A stretch of 64,000 nucleotides of DNA from Algoriphagus sp. AK58. GTDB lineage: Bacteria > Bacteroidota > Bacteroidia > Cytophagales > Cyclobacteriaceae. Both the position numbers and the translations under genes were made by a program. The notes below the pieces were generated by a model. It saw nothing but the letters and a program-made list of their open reading frames with translations, was not told the origin of the DNA and did not search any database. The stretch is from assembly GCF_014324365.1 (NCBI RefSeq), contig NZ_QEIG01000005.1, positions 248,001-312,000 of the forward strand. The letters are read 5' to 3'. This document shows, one piece after another, positions 27,321 through 35,996 of the stretch. Numbering within the stretch: the stretch's first letter is position 1; each line of letters begins with the position of its first letter.

Positions 27321-28285
27321 TAAAATGCGATGGACTTCAAATTCAGCCCTTGCTTCTCTTCTAGCCCAAAAGCCAAATTGAAGTTTTGCACAGCCTGACC
27401 AGAGGCACCTTTTAATAGGTTGTCAATCGCTGAGTAAATGACCAATTGTCCAGCTTCTTTTTGGGCAAAGAGAATACACTTATTGGTATTGACTGCTTGC
27501 TTCAGATCAATATCCTGAGTGGATACGAAAGTAAAAGCTGCATCCTTATAGAATTCCTGATAGGCTGCCACTGCCTCAGCTTCTGATCCTTCAAAAGGAA
27601 AATAGGCCGTCACCCAAAGCCCTCTCGAGAAATTGCCTCGATAAGGCACAAACAAGAGTTCTGAACTGAAGTCAGAATTCAGTTGCCTAAATGTCTGCTT
27701 GATTTCTTTGAGGTGCTGATGGGTGAAAAGCTTGTAAACTGACATATTCCCGGTTCGGTAGCTGAAATGAGAAGTCTCGGCAAGCTTTTTTCCTGCTCCG
27801 GTCGAACCCGTAATGCCGCTGATATGAACTTGATCTTTGATCCAACCCTTGGCTATCGCCGGTGCCAAAGCCAATTGAATTCCCGTCGCAAAGCAACCCG
27901 GGTTGGCAATGCGCTTGGCGGTTTTGATTTTTGCCGAGTTTACTTCAGGAAGGCCATAAATGAACCCATTGGACTCGTCTCTGAAATCCGTGGAAAGATC
28001 TATAATTACTGTGTCAGGGGAGAAGGGATGGGCTTCCAAAAAGCCTTTGGTCTCTCCATGCGGCAATCCCAAAAACACCGCATCCACTTCGGCAGGAACT
28101 TCATCGGTGAATACCAAATCACAATCTCCGATCAAATCCGGATGTGATTCGATGACTTTTTTCCCTTTTTGGCTATTGGAGTGGACACATACCAGTTCGA
28201 CCGCAGGGTGGTGAACCAAAATCCGAAGGAGTTCGCCTCCGGTGTAGCCTGCCGCTCCAATGACCGCTGTTTTGATCTTAGTCAT
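27320..28285 (-). CDS. argC: N-acyl-gamma-glutamyl-phosphate reductase
   Basis: A 321-residue NADPH enzyme reducing acylglutamyl phosphate to the semialdehyde. Nucleotide-binding GAAGYTGGELLR is at residues 10-21 and the catalytic cysteine sits in NPGCFATG near residue 130; SGITGSTGAGKKL and RTGNMSVYKLFTHQH follow. It begins eight bases inside the 3' end of argG. Confidence 0.93.
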   Translation of the reverse strand: MTKIKTAVIGAAGYTGGELLRILVHHPAVELVCVHSNSQKGKKVIESHPDLIGDCDLVFTDEVPAEVDAVFLGLPHGETKGFLEAHPFSPDTVIIDLSTDFRDESNGFIYGLPEVNSAKIKTAKRIANPGCFATGIQLALAPAIAKGWIKDQVHISGITGSTGAGKKLAETSHFSYRTGNMSVYKLFTHQHLKEIKQTFRQLNSDFSSELLFVPYRGNFSRGLWVTAYFPFEGSEAEAVAAYQEFYKDAAFTFVSTQDIDLKQAVNTNKCILFAQKEAGQLVIYSAIDNLLKGASGQAVQNFNLAFGLEEKQGLNLKSIAF

Positions 28286-29471
28286 TTCCGCTGTTGACTT
28301 TGTGGAAAATGGCAGTTTGGTTACCCAAGATTCGGGTGAATCCTTTTACATCTTCACCCGTGTAGCCTTTGTTCATCTCACCATAGCTTCCAAACTTGGA
28401 AGACATCAAATCATGTTCAGAGTAGATTCCCAACAAAGTGAATCGGTATGGTTGTAGCAATACTCTTACATCGCCAGAAACAAACTCTTGGGTACTTGCC
28501 AAGAAAGCTTCAAGATTTCTCATCACAGGATCGAGGTAATGTCCTTCATGCAGGTGATTTCCGTAAAACTCAGCCTGCTGATTTTTCCAGAACATCTGCC
28601 ACTTGGTCAAGGTGTGTTTTTCCAACAACTGATGGGCTTTGATGATGATAATCGGTGCAGCAGCTTCAAATCCTACGCGGCCTTTGATGCCGATGATGGT
28701 GTCACCCACGTGAATGTCACGACCGATTCCATAAGGAGCTGCCAATTCCTGAACCTTCAGGATTGCGTTCACCGGATTGTCATAGGTTACTCCATTTACC
28801 CCTTTCAATTCTCCTTGAACAAAAGTTAATTTTATTTCTTTAGGCTCGTGCTCAGATACTTGAGTAGGCCAAGCTTCCTCAGGAAGGTATTCGGAAGAGG
28901 TCAAAGTTTCTTTTCCTCCTACCGATGTTCCCCAAATTCCTTTATTGATGGAGTAGGCTGCTTTCTCAAAATTCATGGAAACTCCATGCTTTTTGAGGTA
29001 TTCGATTTCTTCCTGACGGGAAAGCTTCAAGTCTCGGATCGGCGTGATGATTTCGATATCCGGCACGATCGTTTGGAAGATCATATCGAATCGAACCTGG
29101 TCATTTCCAGCACCTGTAGAACCATGAGCTACGGCTTTGGCGCCAATAGACTTGGCATATTCAGCCAAAGATTTTGCCTGAACGATTCGCTCTGCAGATA
29201 CCGAAAGGGGATAAGTAGCGTTTTTCAGAACATTTCCGAAAACCAAATATTTGATCACGGAGTCGTAGTAATAATCTACCACGTCCAATATGGTGAAAGA
29301 AGCCACTCCGAGGGTTTTAGCCCTGGCTTCGATGGTTTGTAATTCTTCGGTCGAAAAGCCACCGGTATTCACTATGGCAGCATGGACTTCATAGCCCAAG
29401 TCTTTGGTCAAATGCAAGGCGCAGAAGGTAGTGTCAAGACCTCCGCTGTACGCTAAAACGACTTTTTTCAT
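28278..29471 (-). CDS. argG: Argininosuccinate synthase
   Basis: A 397-residue ATP pyrophosphatase-type ligase joining citrulline and aspartate. The P-loop AYSGGLDTTFC is at residues 8-18; HGSTGAGNDQVRFD, and TPIRDLKLSRQEE are also characteristic. It lies 37 bases after the GNAT gene and overlaps argC by eight bases. Placing the late-step gene first in the operon is a Bacteroidota arrangement. Confidence 0.94.
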   Translation of the reverse strand: MKKVVLAYSGGLDTTFCALHLTKDLGYEVHAAIVNTGGFSTEELQTIEARAKTLGVASFTILDVVDYYYDSVIKYLVFGNVLKNATYPLSVSAERIVQAKSLAEYAKSIGAKAVAHGSTGAGNDQVRFDMIFQTIVPDIEIITPIRDLKLSRQEEIEYLKKHGVSMNFEKAAYSINKGIWGTSVGGKETLTSSEYLPEEAWPTQVSEHEPKEIKLTFVQGELKGVNGVTYDNPVNAILKVQELAAPYGIGRDIHVGDTIIGIKGRVGFEAAAPIIIIKAHQLLEKHTLTKWQMFWKNQQAEFYGNHLHEGHYLDPVMRNLEAFLASTQEFVSGDVRVLLQPYRFTLLGIYSEHDLMSSKFGSYGEMNKGYTGEDVKGFTRILGNQTAIFHKVNSGND

Positions 29472-29508
29472 AATATCTAGAAGTTTTGTCCCATCACGGG
29501 ATGATTGG

Positions 29509-30192
29509 TTATAGGAAGAGACTTTTCACCGTGTCTTTGGACTTGGTGAGTTTGAGCATGATGAATTTTTTCAATCGGACCCATCGGTCAAATAATTTGA
29601 TTTCTTTTTTGAAATCATCCCTCAGTGCAAGTTCCTCCGTGTGATTTTTCTTGGCATGGGGGTCATAAAGCATGGCTGTGCAAAGGCAGTTCTGACGGTT
29701 TTTAGACATCAGGATCTCATAATTTACGCAGCTTTGGCATCCTTTCCAGAAATCTTGATCGTCGGTCAAGTCAGCATAGGAAACCGGTATATAGCCCAAT
29801 TCAGAGTTGATCTTCATCACAGCAGCACCGGTGGTCAAACCGAAGATTTTGGAATCCGGGTATTTTTTACGGCTGAGTTTGAAGATTTCCTGTTTGATTT
29901 TTCGAGCCAGCCCGTATTTCCGAAACTGAGGAGAAACGATCAGGCCTGAGTTAGCCACAAACTTTCCGTGACCCCAAGCTTCAATATAGCAGAATCCTGC
30001 CCAAGTTCCGTCTGAAGTCAAGGCGATGACTGCTTTTCCTTCGTCCATTTTGGTCTCGATGTAGGCAGGACTTCGCTTGGCTATACCAGTTCCACGAGCT
30101 TTGGCAGAATTTTCCATTTCCTGAGTGATTTGCTCAGAATACTTCTTGTGAGAGGAATCTGCTACAATGATTTTGAAAGAGATTTCTTCCAT
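29509..30192 (-). CDS. GNAT acyltransferase, candidate N-acylglutamate synthase of the arginine operon
   Basis: A 227-residue protein with a GNAT fold: central strand FVANSGLIVSPQFRKYGLARKIKQ contains the acyl-CoA phosphate loop RKYGLA near residue 92. The C-terminal third has paired cysteines (GCQSC and NCLC) that could bind a metal or form a redox pair, and ends in a basic tail. It is the first gene of the arginine operon, which otherwise has no argA or argJ, so it is the best candidate for making N-acetyl- or N-succinylglutamate. That function is inferred from position and fold, not from a family match to ArgA. Confidence 0.72.
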   Translation of the reverse strand: MEEISFKIIVADSSHKKYSEQITQEMENSAKARGTGIAKRSPAYIETKMDEGKAVIALTSDGTWAGFCYIEAWGHGKFVANSGLIVSPQFRKYGLARKIKQEIFKLSRKKYPDSKIFGLTTGAAVMKINSELGYIPVSYADLTDDQDFWKGCQSCVNYEILMSKNRQNCLCTAMLYDPHAKKNHTEELALRDDFKKEIKLFDRWVRLKKFIMLKLTKSKDTVKSLFL

Positions 30193-30580
30193 GGATATTG
30201 CATGAATTGTACTGCCTCCGGTGAAGACAGGGCTTGTGAATTAAGATTTTTGGTAACTATTGGTCGAGGGGTATTTTCCGCGTAGGAAAACAAACTATCA
30301 TGCAGGGTCAAACCCTAAAAGTCTGCCTAGACCTCAACACAGGAGAAAAATTAACCATAGCATCAGAACTCAACGAGACGTTGTAAACCTGATTCGGGTG
30401 ATTCGCTATGGAGTTTGAGTGGATCATGCTTTTGAGGCTGCAAATGTTGTACCTCAAAAAAACAATTGCAAGGATTTATTTTAAAAATTTGATGTCTTCC
30501 TTGAAATTTTCGAAAAAAATCAAAACAAAGCCCTTGAAATTGCTACAAAGGCCTTGATTTGGTTTTGATTTTTCTAATTC
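30193..30580. other. Regulatory spacer upstream of the arginine operon
   Basis: A 388-base region between the class V aminotransferase gene and the arginine operon. It contains a short palindrome TTTTCC-GCGTA-GGAAAA at 30274-30290 and a 28-codon plus-strand frame starting ATG at 30300 (ends 30386). No certain promoter or ArgR box was found by eye. The promoter of the arginine operon should lie here. Confidence 0.4.
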
Positions 30581-31825
30581 CTATAAAGCCATTTCTTTGA
30601 GAGCTTTTACCAGCTGATCACATTCAGCGGTCGAAGTGTAGATATTTGGACTTACTCTAACCCCTCTTACCCCCGCACCATCGATGGGAGCAGTGAAAAT
30701 CTTGTACTTTTCAAGAAGGATTTTACCCATTTCTGCAGGCGTATATTTTTCTACCCAAACATTACCTATGCCACAGCACCGTGCCGGATCCTCAGGAGTG
30801 TTGACTTTGATCCCGGGAAGGTTTCTCACTTGATCAGACCAATATTTTTGGATGTATCTTAATCTTTCTTCTTTCCTTTTTGCCCCAATTCGATTCTGAA
30901 ATTCAATGGAATCAATCACTGTCAAGTCAGTGGCTACGGGGTGGGTTCCGATGTGATTGAGGTAAGCAATTGTGTTAAGGCTGAGATCAAAAGGAGCTAA
31001 AAGGGGCTGTATTTTACTGATTTTGTCTTTTTTGACATAGAGCATACCAGCGCCAAGAGGTACGCTAAGCCATTTGTGAAGGCTGGAACCATAGTAATCG
31101 CAGTCTAACTCATGCATGTTGAATGTAAAATGTCCGACTGCATGCGCCCCATCGAGCATGACCTCTACTCCATAGGAATGGGCCATATCGGCAATTTTTC
31201 TGACGGGTAAAATATGTCCTGTGATGTTGACGATATGCGGCACCATCATTAGTTTGGTCTTCGGGGTGATGGCTTTTCGGTAGGCTTCGACTATCTCTTC
31301 ATCATTTTTAGGATCTAGGGGAATATCGATTTTTACCGTCTTGATACCCCAGCGCTTGGATGCCAACTCAAACATGGTCTGCATGCTTCCATAGTCTTGA
31401 TTGGAGAAAACCGCCTCGTCACCCGGCTTCCAAGGATACCCCGAAATGATCAAATCCAAAGACTCCGTGGTATTTCGGGTTAACACTACCTCCTCAGGAT
31501 CTGCCCCCACTAATTCAGCTAAAGCAGCTGCAGATTTGGCTTTGTTTTCAAACTGAACGCCGCGCATATAGTGAGAAGCCTGAAAGTTTACTTCCCGGAT
31601 ATGGGCAATGTATTTTTCCAAAATTTCTTCAGGAAGAAAGCAATAATACCCGTTTTCAAAATTGACATAGTCCCGCTTGATGCGATATCCTGCTCGGATT
31701 TGATCCCAAATGTCATCTGCAGACCAATCGAGTTGGTCAAAAGAGAAGGGTTTGGCTGCCGCCGGAAGAACACTGCCTCCAATACCAAAGGCAGCCAAAT
31801 ATTTCAGAAATGATCTTTTATTCAT
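30581..31825 (-). CDS. Class V aminotransferase-fold PLP enzyme with Tat-like signal
   Basis: A 414-residue protein of the isopenicillin-N-epimerase/cysteine-desulfurase-like class V group. PLP Asp is in MLDGAHAVGHF and the Schiff-base lysine in GSSLHKWLSVPLGAG. The N-terminus NKRSFLKYLAAFGIGGSVLPAAA has a KR-x-FLK stretch, a hydrophobic core and an AxA-type cleavage site, which looks like a Tat signal with Lys-Arg instead of Arg-Arg. Export of a folded cofactor enzyme fits the Tat route. The ATG at 31825 is used because the longer frame adds residues that precede the signal. It follows a 60-residue zinc-ribbon protein by 14 bases. The substrate is unknown. Confidence 0.8.
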   Translation of the reverse strand: MNKRSFLKYLAAFGIGGSVLPAAAKPFSFDQLDWSADDIWDQIRAGYRIKRDYVNFENGYYCFLPEEILEKYIAHIREVNFQASHYMRGVQFENKAKSAAALAELVGADPEEVVLTRNTTESLDLIISGYPWKPGDEAVFSNQDYGSMQTMFELASKRWGIKTVKIDIPLDPKNDEEIVEAYRKAITPKTKLMMVPHIVNITGHILPVRKIADMAHSYGVEVMLDGAHAVGHFTFNMHELDCDYYGSSLHKWLSVPLGAGMLYVKKDKISKIQPLLAPFDLSLNTIAYLNHIGTHPVATDLTVIDSIEFQNRIGAKRKEERLRYIQKYWSDQVRNLPGIKVNTPEDPARCCGIGNVWVEKYTPAEMGKILLEKYKIFTAPIDGAGVRGVRVSPNIYTSTAECDQLVKALKEMAL

Positions 31826-31839
31826 AAGGAAGGGTGGTT

Positions 31840-32022
31840 TCAAAGGATGTAGGAAAGTAACCAAATGATCACCAAGAGAATAGCCATCCATGTAATCCAT
31901 GGTGAACGTTTGGGGAATTCAAATTGGCAGATGGGGCAAACTTTTGCTCTTGCATCTACTTCCATGGCACAGGAAGGGCATTCTTTAGTTTTCAAAGGTA
32001 TTGGTGAACTCTTTGGATTCAT
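31840..32022 (-). CDS. Small zinc-ribbon membrane protein
   Basis: A 60-residue protein. CPSC (near residue 15) and CPIC (near 29) give a CxxC-x10-CxxC zinc ribbon, and residues about 43-60 (WITWMAILLVIIWLLSYIL) form one C-terminal membrane helix, so the ribbon should face the cytoplasm or periplasm as a tail-anchored module. It sits immediately upstream of the PLP enzyme gene on the same strand and is likely co-transcribed. Function unknown. Confidence 0.75.
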   Translation of the reverse strand: MNPKSSPIPLKTKECPSCAMEVDARAKVCPICQFEFPKRSPWITWMAILLVIIWLLSYIL

Positions 32023-32141
32023 TTCCGATTTCTCCTTTAAGTAAAGTAAAATTCCAATGAAATGCCATGAGAAAATGATCTCGGATAAAATGATCGATAA
32101 ACTTGGGATTTCTTAGCCATTCACAACAATTTGATACCTCT

Positions 32142-32855
32142 ATGAAAATCGAGATTTGGTCGGACGTCGTGTGTCCATTTTGTTACATCGGGAAAAGAAA
32201 GATGGAAAAAGCCCTTCAGAAATTCCCTTTCAAAGACAAGGTAGAGATCGAGTGGAAAAGTTTTCAGCTGAACCCAGATCAAAAAACAAAACCCGGTGTC
32301 AGTACCTTGGAAGATCTATCCAAATCAAAAGGTTGGTCCATGGAACAAACACGCCAGATTACCGCACAGGTAGTGGGAATGGCAAAGGCGGAGGGTTTAA
32401 CCTTTGATTTTGACAAAGCAGTGGTCGCCAATACCAAAAACGCTCACCGCCTGATTCATCTTGCCAAAGAATTCGGTGTACAAGATGCAATGAAAGAACG
32501 ATTGCTGAAGGCCTACTTTACAGATGGACTCAACGTGGATGACCTCGATACCCTTGTCCAACTTGGAAAAGAACTGGGAGTGCCTGAAGAAAAAATTAAA
32601 CTTATGCTTGAATCGAATGAGTTTGAACAAGCTGTAGATCAGGATATTTATGAGTCTAGACTAATCGGAGTGAGGGGAGTGCCTTTCTTTGTGTTGGATC
32701 GAAAATTCGGAATTTCGGGAGCTCAGCCTGATGAGGTTTTTGATCAGAGTTTGGAAAAAGCTTGGACTGAATACGCTAAAAACAATCCTGTCCTGGATAT
32801 TGCTTCCAGCTCAGAAGGTGAAAGCTGTGACGTGGATGGGAATTGTTGGTCATGA
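32142..32855 (+). CDS. DsbA-family (FrnE-type) thioredoxin-fold oxidoreductase
   Basis: A 237-residue cytoplasmic protein with the FrnE signature: IWSDVVCPFCYIGKRKME with the redox pair Cys11-Cys14, a helical insertion, and GVRGVPFFVLDRKFGISGAQ (cis-proline region). The C-terminus carries CDVDGNC, a second cysteine pair seen in several FrnE proteins. The ATG at 32142 starts directly at the first beta strand; the upstream extension to 32103 has no support. Role: disulfide chemistry or stress protection; substrate unknown. Confidence 0.9.
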   Translation: MKIEIWSDVVCPFCYIGKRKMEKALQKFPFKDKVEIEWKSFQLNPDQKTKPGVSTLEDLSKSKGWSMEQTRQITAQVVGMAKAEGLTFDFDKAVVANTKNAHRLIHLAKEFGVQDAMKERLLKAYFTDGLNVDDLDTLVQLGKELGVPEEKIKLMLESNEFEQAVDQDIYESRLIGVRGVPFFVLDRKFGISGAQPDEVFDQSLEKAWTEYAKNNPVLDIASSSEGESCDVDGNCWS

Positions 32856-32860
32856 GAAGG

Positions 32861-32910
32861 AAGACAGAAGACCGAAGACAGAAGACCGAAGTTTCTTCTG
32901 TCTTCGGTCT
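32861..32910. repeat. Heptamer array with perfect 17-bp inverted repeat between convergent genes
   Basis: Four heptamers AAGACAG, AAGACCG, AAGACAG, AAGACCG run from 32861 to 32888. After an eight-base loop, an exact inverse copy follows (32869-32885 against 32894-32910). It sits between the convergent ends of the FrnE and SMP-30 genes and has no T run, so it is not an ordinary terminator, though it could block elongation or protect 3' ends. Confidence 0.85.
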
Positions 32911-32927
32911 CCCAACTTCCAGCTTTT

Positions 32928-33851
32928 TCACCAAACTCCTCTGAATTTCATTTTTAGGGTATAGACTGAGCCCATCGCGGTAATAAAAAGAACATTTCGG
33001 GTAAGGGAACCAAAAGCAACATTTGCAGTCCAGTTTTCCGGCACTGGGATATGTGCAATCTGTTCTCCGTTTTTATCAAAGACAGTAACTCCTTTTCCGG
33101 TAAGATATACATTGCCTCGCTCATCAATGGTCATTCCATCTGAGCCCATTTCACAGAAAAGCGTTTTATTGGTCAAATACCCGTCTTCTTGGATCTCGTA
33201 TTTCCAGGTTTTTTTATCTCCGATATCAGCAACATAGAGGTATTTTCCATCAGGTGTGCCTACGATCCCATTTGGTTGCTTCAGGTCTTCCGCGACTCTA
33301 AAGAGTTCGGTTCGGTCGGCCGAAAGAAAATAGACATGTTGCCCATCCTGTTCCATTTCTTTTCCCCGGATTCCTTCCCAATAAGGTCTTGGATAAAGAG
33401 GATCGGTGAAATACAATCCGCCCTTTGGTCTTACCCAGATGTCATTTGGGCCATTTAGCTTTTTTCCTCGAAAAGAAGGAACCAGAACTGTTTCCTTTCC
33501 AGTCTGGGGATCGATTTCCCATAGCTCATTGTTGAGATCTGCAGCTGCAATCAGTTTTCCATCCAATTGGAAATATAAGCCATTGGATCTGCCGGCACCT
33601 TCCTTGAAGAGGGTAATCTGATTGCTATTGGGATTCCAGCGGTATATTTTATCATTGGGCTGATCGGTAAAGAAAATGTCCCCTTGACGATTGACCGCCG
33701 GGCCTTCGGTAAAGCTGAATCCGTCTTTTACTTTTTCCAATTGAGCTCCTTTGGCTACGATGCCCCTTTTGTCATCAATTTGAGCGTAGAGGCTGTTTGC
33801 AGAAAAAAGGAGAGCGGAAAGAATAATCGCAGATTTAAATAATTTATTCAT
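32928..33851 (-). CDS. Secreted SMP-30/gluconolactonase-like beta-propeller
   Basis: A 307-residue protein with a signal peptide (cleavage after LYAQ near residue 24) and a six-bladed SMP-30/gluconolactonase propeller: FTEGPAVNRQGDIFFTDQPND, NGPNDIWVRPKGGLYFTDP and QPNGIVGTPDGKYLYVADIG are the family calcium and active-site strands. It may hydrolyse sugar lactones in the periplasm. It lies 11 bases after the TolB-like gene and is probably co-transcribed with it. Confidence 0.88.
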   Translation of the reverse strand: MNKLFKSAIILSALLFSANSLYAQIDDKRGIVAKGAQLEKVKDGFSFTEGPAVNRQGDIFFTDQPNDKIYRWNPNSNQITLFKEGAGRSNGLYFQLDGKLIAAADLNNELWEIDPQTGKETVLVPSFRGKKLNGPNDIWVRPKGGLYFTDPLYPRPYWEGIRGKEMEQDGQHVYFLSADRTELFRVAEDLKQPNGIVGTPDGKYLYVADIGDKKTWKYEIQEDGYLTNKTLFCEMGSDGMTIDERGNVYLTGKGVTVFDKNGEQIAHIPVPENWTANVAFGSLTRNVLFITAMGSVYTLKMKFRGVW

Positions 33852-33862
33852 AGGGGTTTAGG

Positions 33863-34756
33863 TTATTTTCGGTTCATGACAAATACGAGTTTGTTCAACT
33901 CCGGACTGTATGCCATTCGGCTGATGTTCTGATGAGTCGAAGATTCTATTTTTCCGAGAGAAAGCCAATCTGAATCTTTAACATTTTTGATGAAAATCTC
34001 ATTTCCCTTGGCCATCAGCAGGTGGTTCTTATCTATCCAAATCAAATCCTGTGAACCGGGGAGGGAATAGCCTAAGGATCGAAATGTATTGGTTTTGAGA
34101 TTAAAGGACTTAATGGCAACTTTTTCTCCTTCATCGTCAGTCTGGATTTCATTTCTATCTAAAAAGCTGATTTCAGGTGTAGTCGGGCGGTTTTTCACTG
34201 ATCTACCAATATTTTTCGAAATTTCCTGTACATCTCCTTTCCCTCTGGCATAGACCAGTCTGTTTGGTTCTCCTAGGATAAACATCGCTGCTTTGTTGTC
34301 ATACCAATCGTAATAGCCTACCGGGGCAATGTCATCATACAAAAGCTCAGGCGCTTCACCGATAATCGGATACAGCCAAAGCCGCTGCTTTCCATCCGGC
34401 TCTACAACTACTGCCGAAATGTACTGCTTGCAGTCGGTGAGATTGGGGGAATATTCGCTTCGGTCAGGGCTTTTGGAAAGGTTGGTGAAATTTCCAGTCC
34501 GAAAGCTATATAGAATAATGTCGTGATTTCCCTTCTGATCCGCCGCAGAAAAAACCAATTCGGAATCATTGATGAAGTTTGGCTGATTGTCGTATTCCGG
34601 CCGATTGGTCAGTGGCTTTGCCGTTTGGGTCAGGAGTTTGAATTTTCCGCCTTTGCCTTCGGTATCGACCACCCAAAGATCTGAAGCTACCTGAGCCTGA
34701 AGGATTTGACTGATGGATAGGAAAAGAAGAACGAGGAGAGATATATTTTTTAGCAT
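33863..34756 (-). CDS. Secreted TolB-like beta-propeller protein
   Basis: A 297-residue protein with a signal peptide (cleavage after LQAQ near residue 22) and repeats of the PD40/TolB type: RPEYDNQPNFINDSELVFSA, GNHDIILYSFRTGNFTNLSKS and RMAYSPELNKLVFVMNRK. The ATG at 34756 gives the signal peptide; eight further codons upstream are not needed. It precedes the SMP-30 gene on the same strand. Function unknown; probably binds a partner rather than catalyses. Confidence 0.78.
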   Translation of the reverse strand: MLKNISLLVLLFLSISQILQAQVASDLWVVDTEGKGGKFKLLTQTAKPLTNRPEYDNQPNFINDSELVFSAADQKGNHDIILYSFRTGNFTNLSKSPDRSEYSPNLTDCKQYISAVVVEPDGKQRLWLYPIIGEAPELLYDDIAPVGYYDWYDNKAAMFILGEPNRLVYARGKGDVQEISKNIGRSVKNRPTTPEISFLDRNEIQTDDEGEKVAIKSFNLKTNTFRSLGYSLPGSQDLIWIDKNHLLMAKGNEIFIKNVKDSDWLSLGKIESSTHQNISRMAYSPELNKLVFVMNRK

Positions 34757-34805
34757 GAAATCAGATTCTGAGCCAACCAAATTACAAAATGCAGGTTAGA
34801 ATGGC

Positions 34806-35888
34806 GTGGAGAAATTGCAGTTTTATACCAATTCGGTTTTTGATCAACTTAGGCAAAGGCAAGATCCTTTGGCAGATCAGGCGGTTTCGGTTTTAGTCCA
34901 ACGCACCGGTTTACTTTCAGAGATTAACGCTTGGAAAGCAATTCCTGATCCTTTGCCATCAGATTTTCCGACTGAATTGATGTCCTTTTTTGAATTCTAC
35001 CTCCAAAAACAAAAGGAATATTTAGAATCCGATCTTCGACCTGCGCAGGATTTTTTCGAAGAAAAAGGAGACCTATACCTCGCCATGCTTGGCTTTTATT
35101 CTTTGCCTTACTGCTATGCCTTTGCCGATGGTGCTCAGGTTTTGGTCAGGTCCAATCGGATTTTGGATCAGATAGGGGAAAGGCTGGGAGAGACGGCTTC
35201 CTTTGTATTGGAAATTTTTCGTCCCGGAGCTTTTTCCGCACAGGATGAAGCGTATTTGGTTTGTGCCAAAGTCCGATTGATTCATGCGTTTAGCAGGCTT
35301 TTCATCCGGCAATATGCCAAAGACTGGGATTTGGCCTTCGGTCAACCTGTCAATCAGGAAGATATGCTGGGAACCAATCTTGCCTTCAGTCATATCGTGC
35401 TGAGGGGATTGGGAAAAATGCGTTATTCTCCTTCCGAAAAAGAATACGAATCGGTTCTGGTGTATTGGAAATGGATCGGGGAACTAATGGGAATAGAAAC
35501 TCAATTTTGGCCAACTACGACCAAAGAGGCCTTCGAACTGGATAAGTTGATCCGAAAAAGACATTTGAAATCCTCGGAAGCGGGGCAGCGATTGGTAAAA
35601 GGCTTGCTTCATTTTTATCAAAAAACAATTCCCGATCCTGTGCTTAACTCACAGGCTGAGGGAATTCTTTCTTTTTTCTTAGGTCAAGAGGCCTCAGAAG
35701 CATTAAACCTAAAACCAGGAATTAAGGTCCCCGGAGAAATTTTGGGATTGGTATTTAACTATTCCGGAAGGAAAAATTTTGGGGGAAGGAAGGGGTATAA
35801 AGCATTCAAAAAAAACCTTCAAAACCAACAAGAAGCCCAATTTGGAAAGGTCCTTGAAATTCGACTTCCTCAGTTAAACCGTACGTAA
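34806..35888 (+). CDS. MpaB/latex-clearing-protein-like oxygenase (DUF2236)
   Basis: A 360-residue soluble protein resembling the ER-bound oxygenase MpaB / rubber oxygenase Lcp family, helical proteins that carry a b-type haem. Similar stretches are VRLIHAFSRLFIRQYAKDWD and PVNQEDMLGTNLAFSHIVLRGL, where the conserved His/Arg and the downstream QEDxxGTxxAF pattern match the family. The start is GTG at 34806; an ATG five bases earlier is in another frame. No signal peptide. Substrate unknown; it stands alone. Confidence 0.72.
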   Translation: MEKLQFYTNSVFDQLRQRQDPLADQAVSVLVQRTGLLSEINAWKAIPDPLPSDFPTELMSFFEFYLQKQKEYLESDLRPAQDFFEEKGDLYLAMLGFYSLPYCYAFADGAQVLVRSNRILDQIGERLGETASFVLEIFRPGAFSAQDEAYLVCAKVRLIHAFSRLFIRQYAKDWDLAFGQPVNQEDMLGTNLAFSHIVLRGLGKMRYSPSEKEYESVLVYWKWIGELMGIETQFWPTTTKEAFELDKLIRKRHLKSSEAGQRLVKGLLHFYQKTIPDPVLNSQAEGILSFFLGQEASEALNLKPGIKVPGEILGLVFNYSGRKNFGGRKGYKAFKKNLQNQQEAQFGKVLEIRLPQLNRT

Positions 35889-35996
35889 TCGTACACTTTT
35901 TTGTACGCAAATCATCCAGGATATTTACACCAACGCGGAAATCAGGTCATTTAAGCCACATTTGCCAGATGGCACCTTTTTCGTACTTTGTCCAGC

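Noticed and set aside
30190-30215. Possible ArgR box near the start of the GNAT gene
   Set aside because: Similarity to the enterobacterial ArgR consensus is weak and I cannot weigh it without a Bacteroidota model.
30550-30575. Possible terminator of the Tat-PLP enzyme gene (CAAAGCCC and AAGGCCTTG)
   Set aside because: The arms do not pair well enough when written as inverse complements.
35883-35903. GTACG-TAAT-CGTAC hairpin with a following T run after the MpaB-like gene
   Set aside because: Only five base pairs; too weak to call a terminator.
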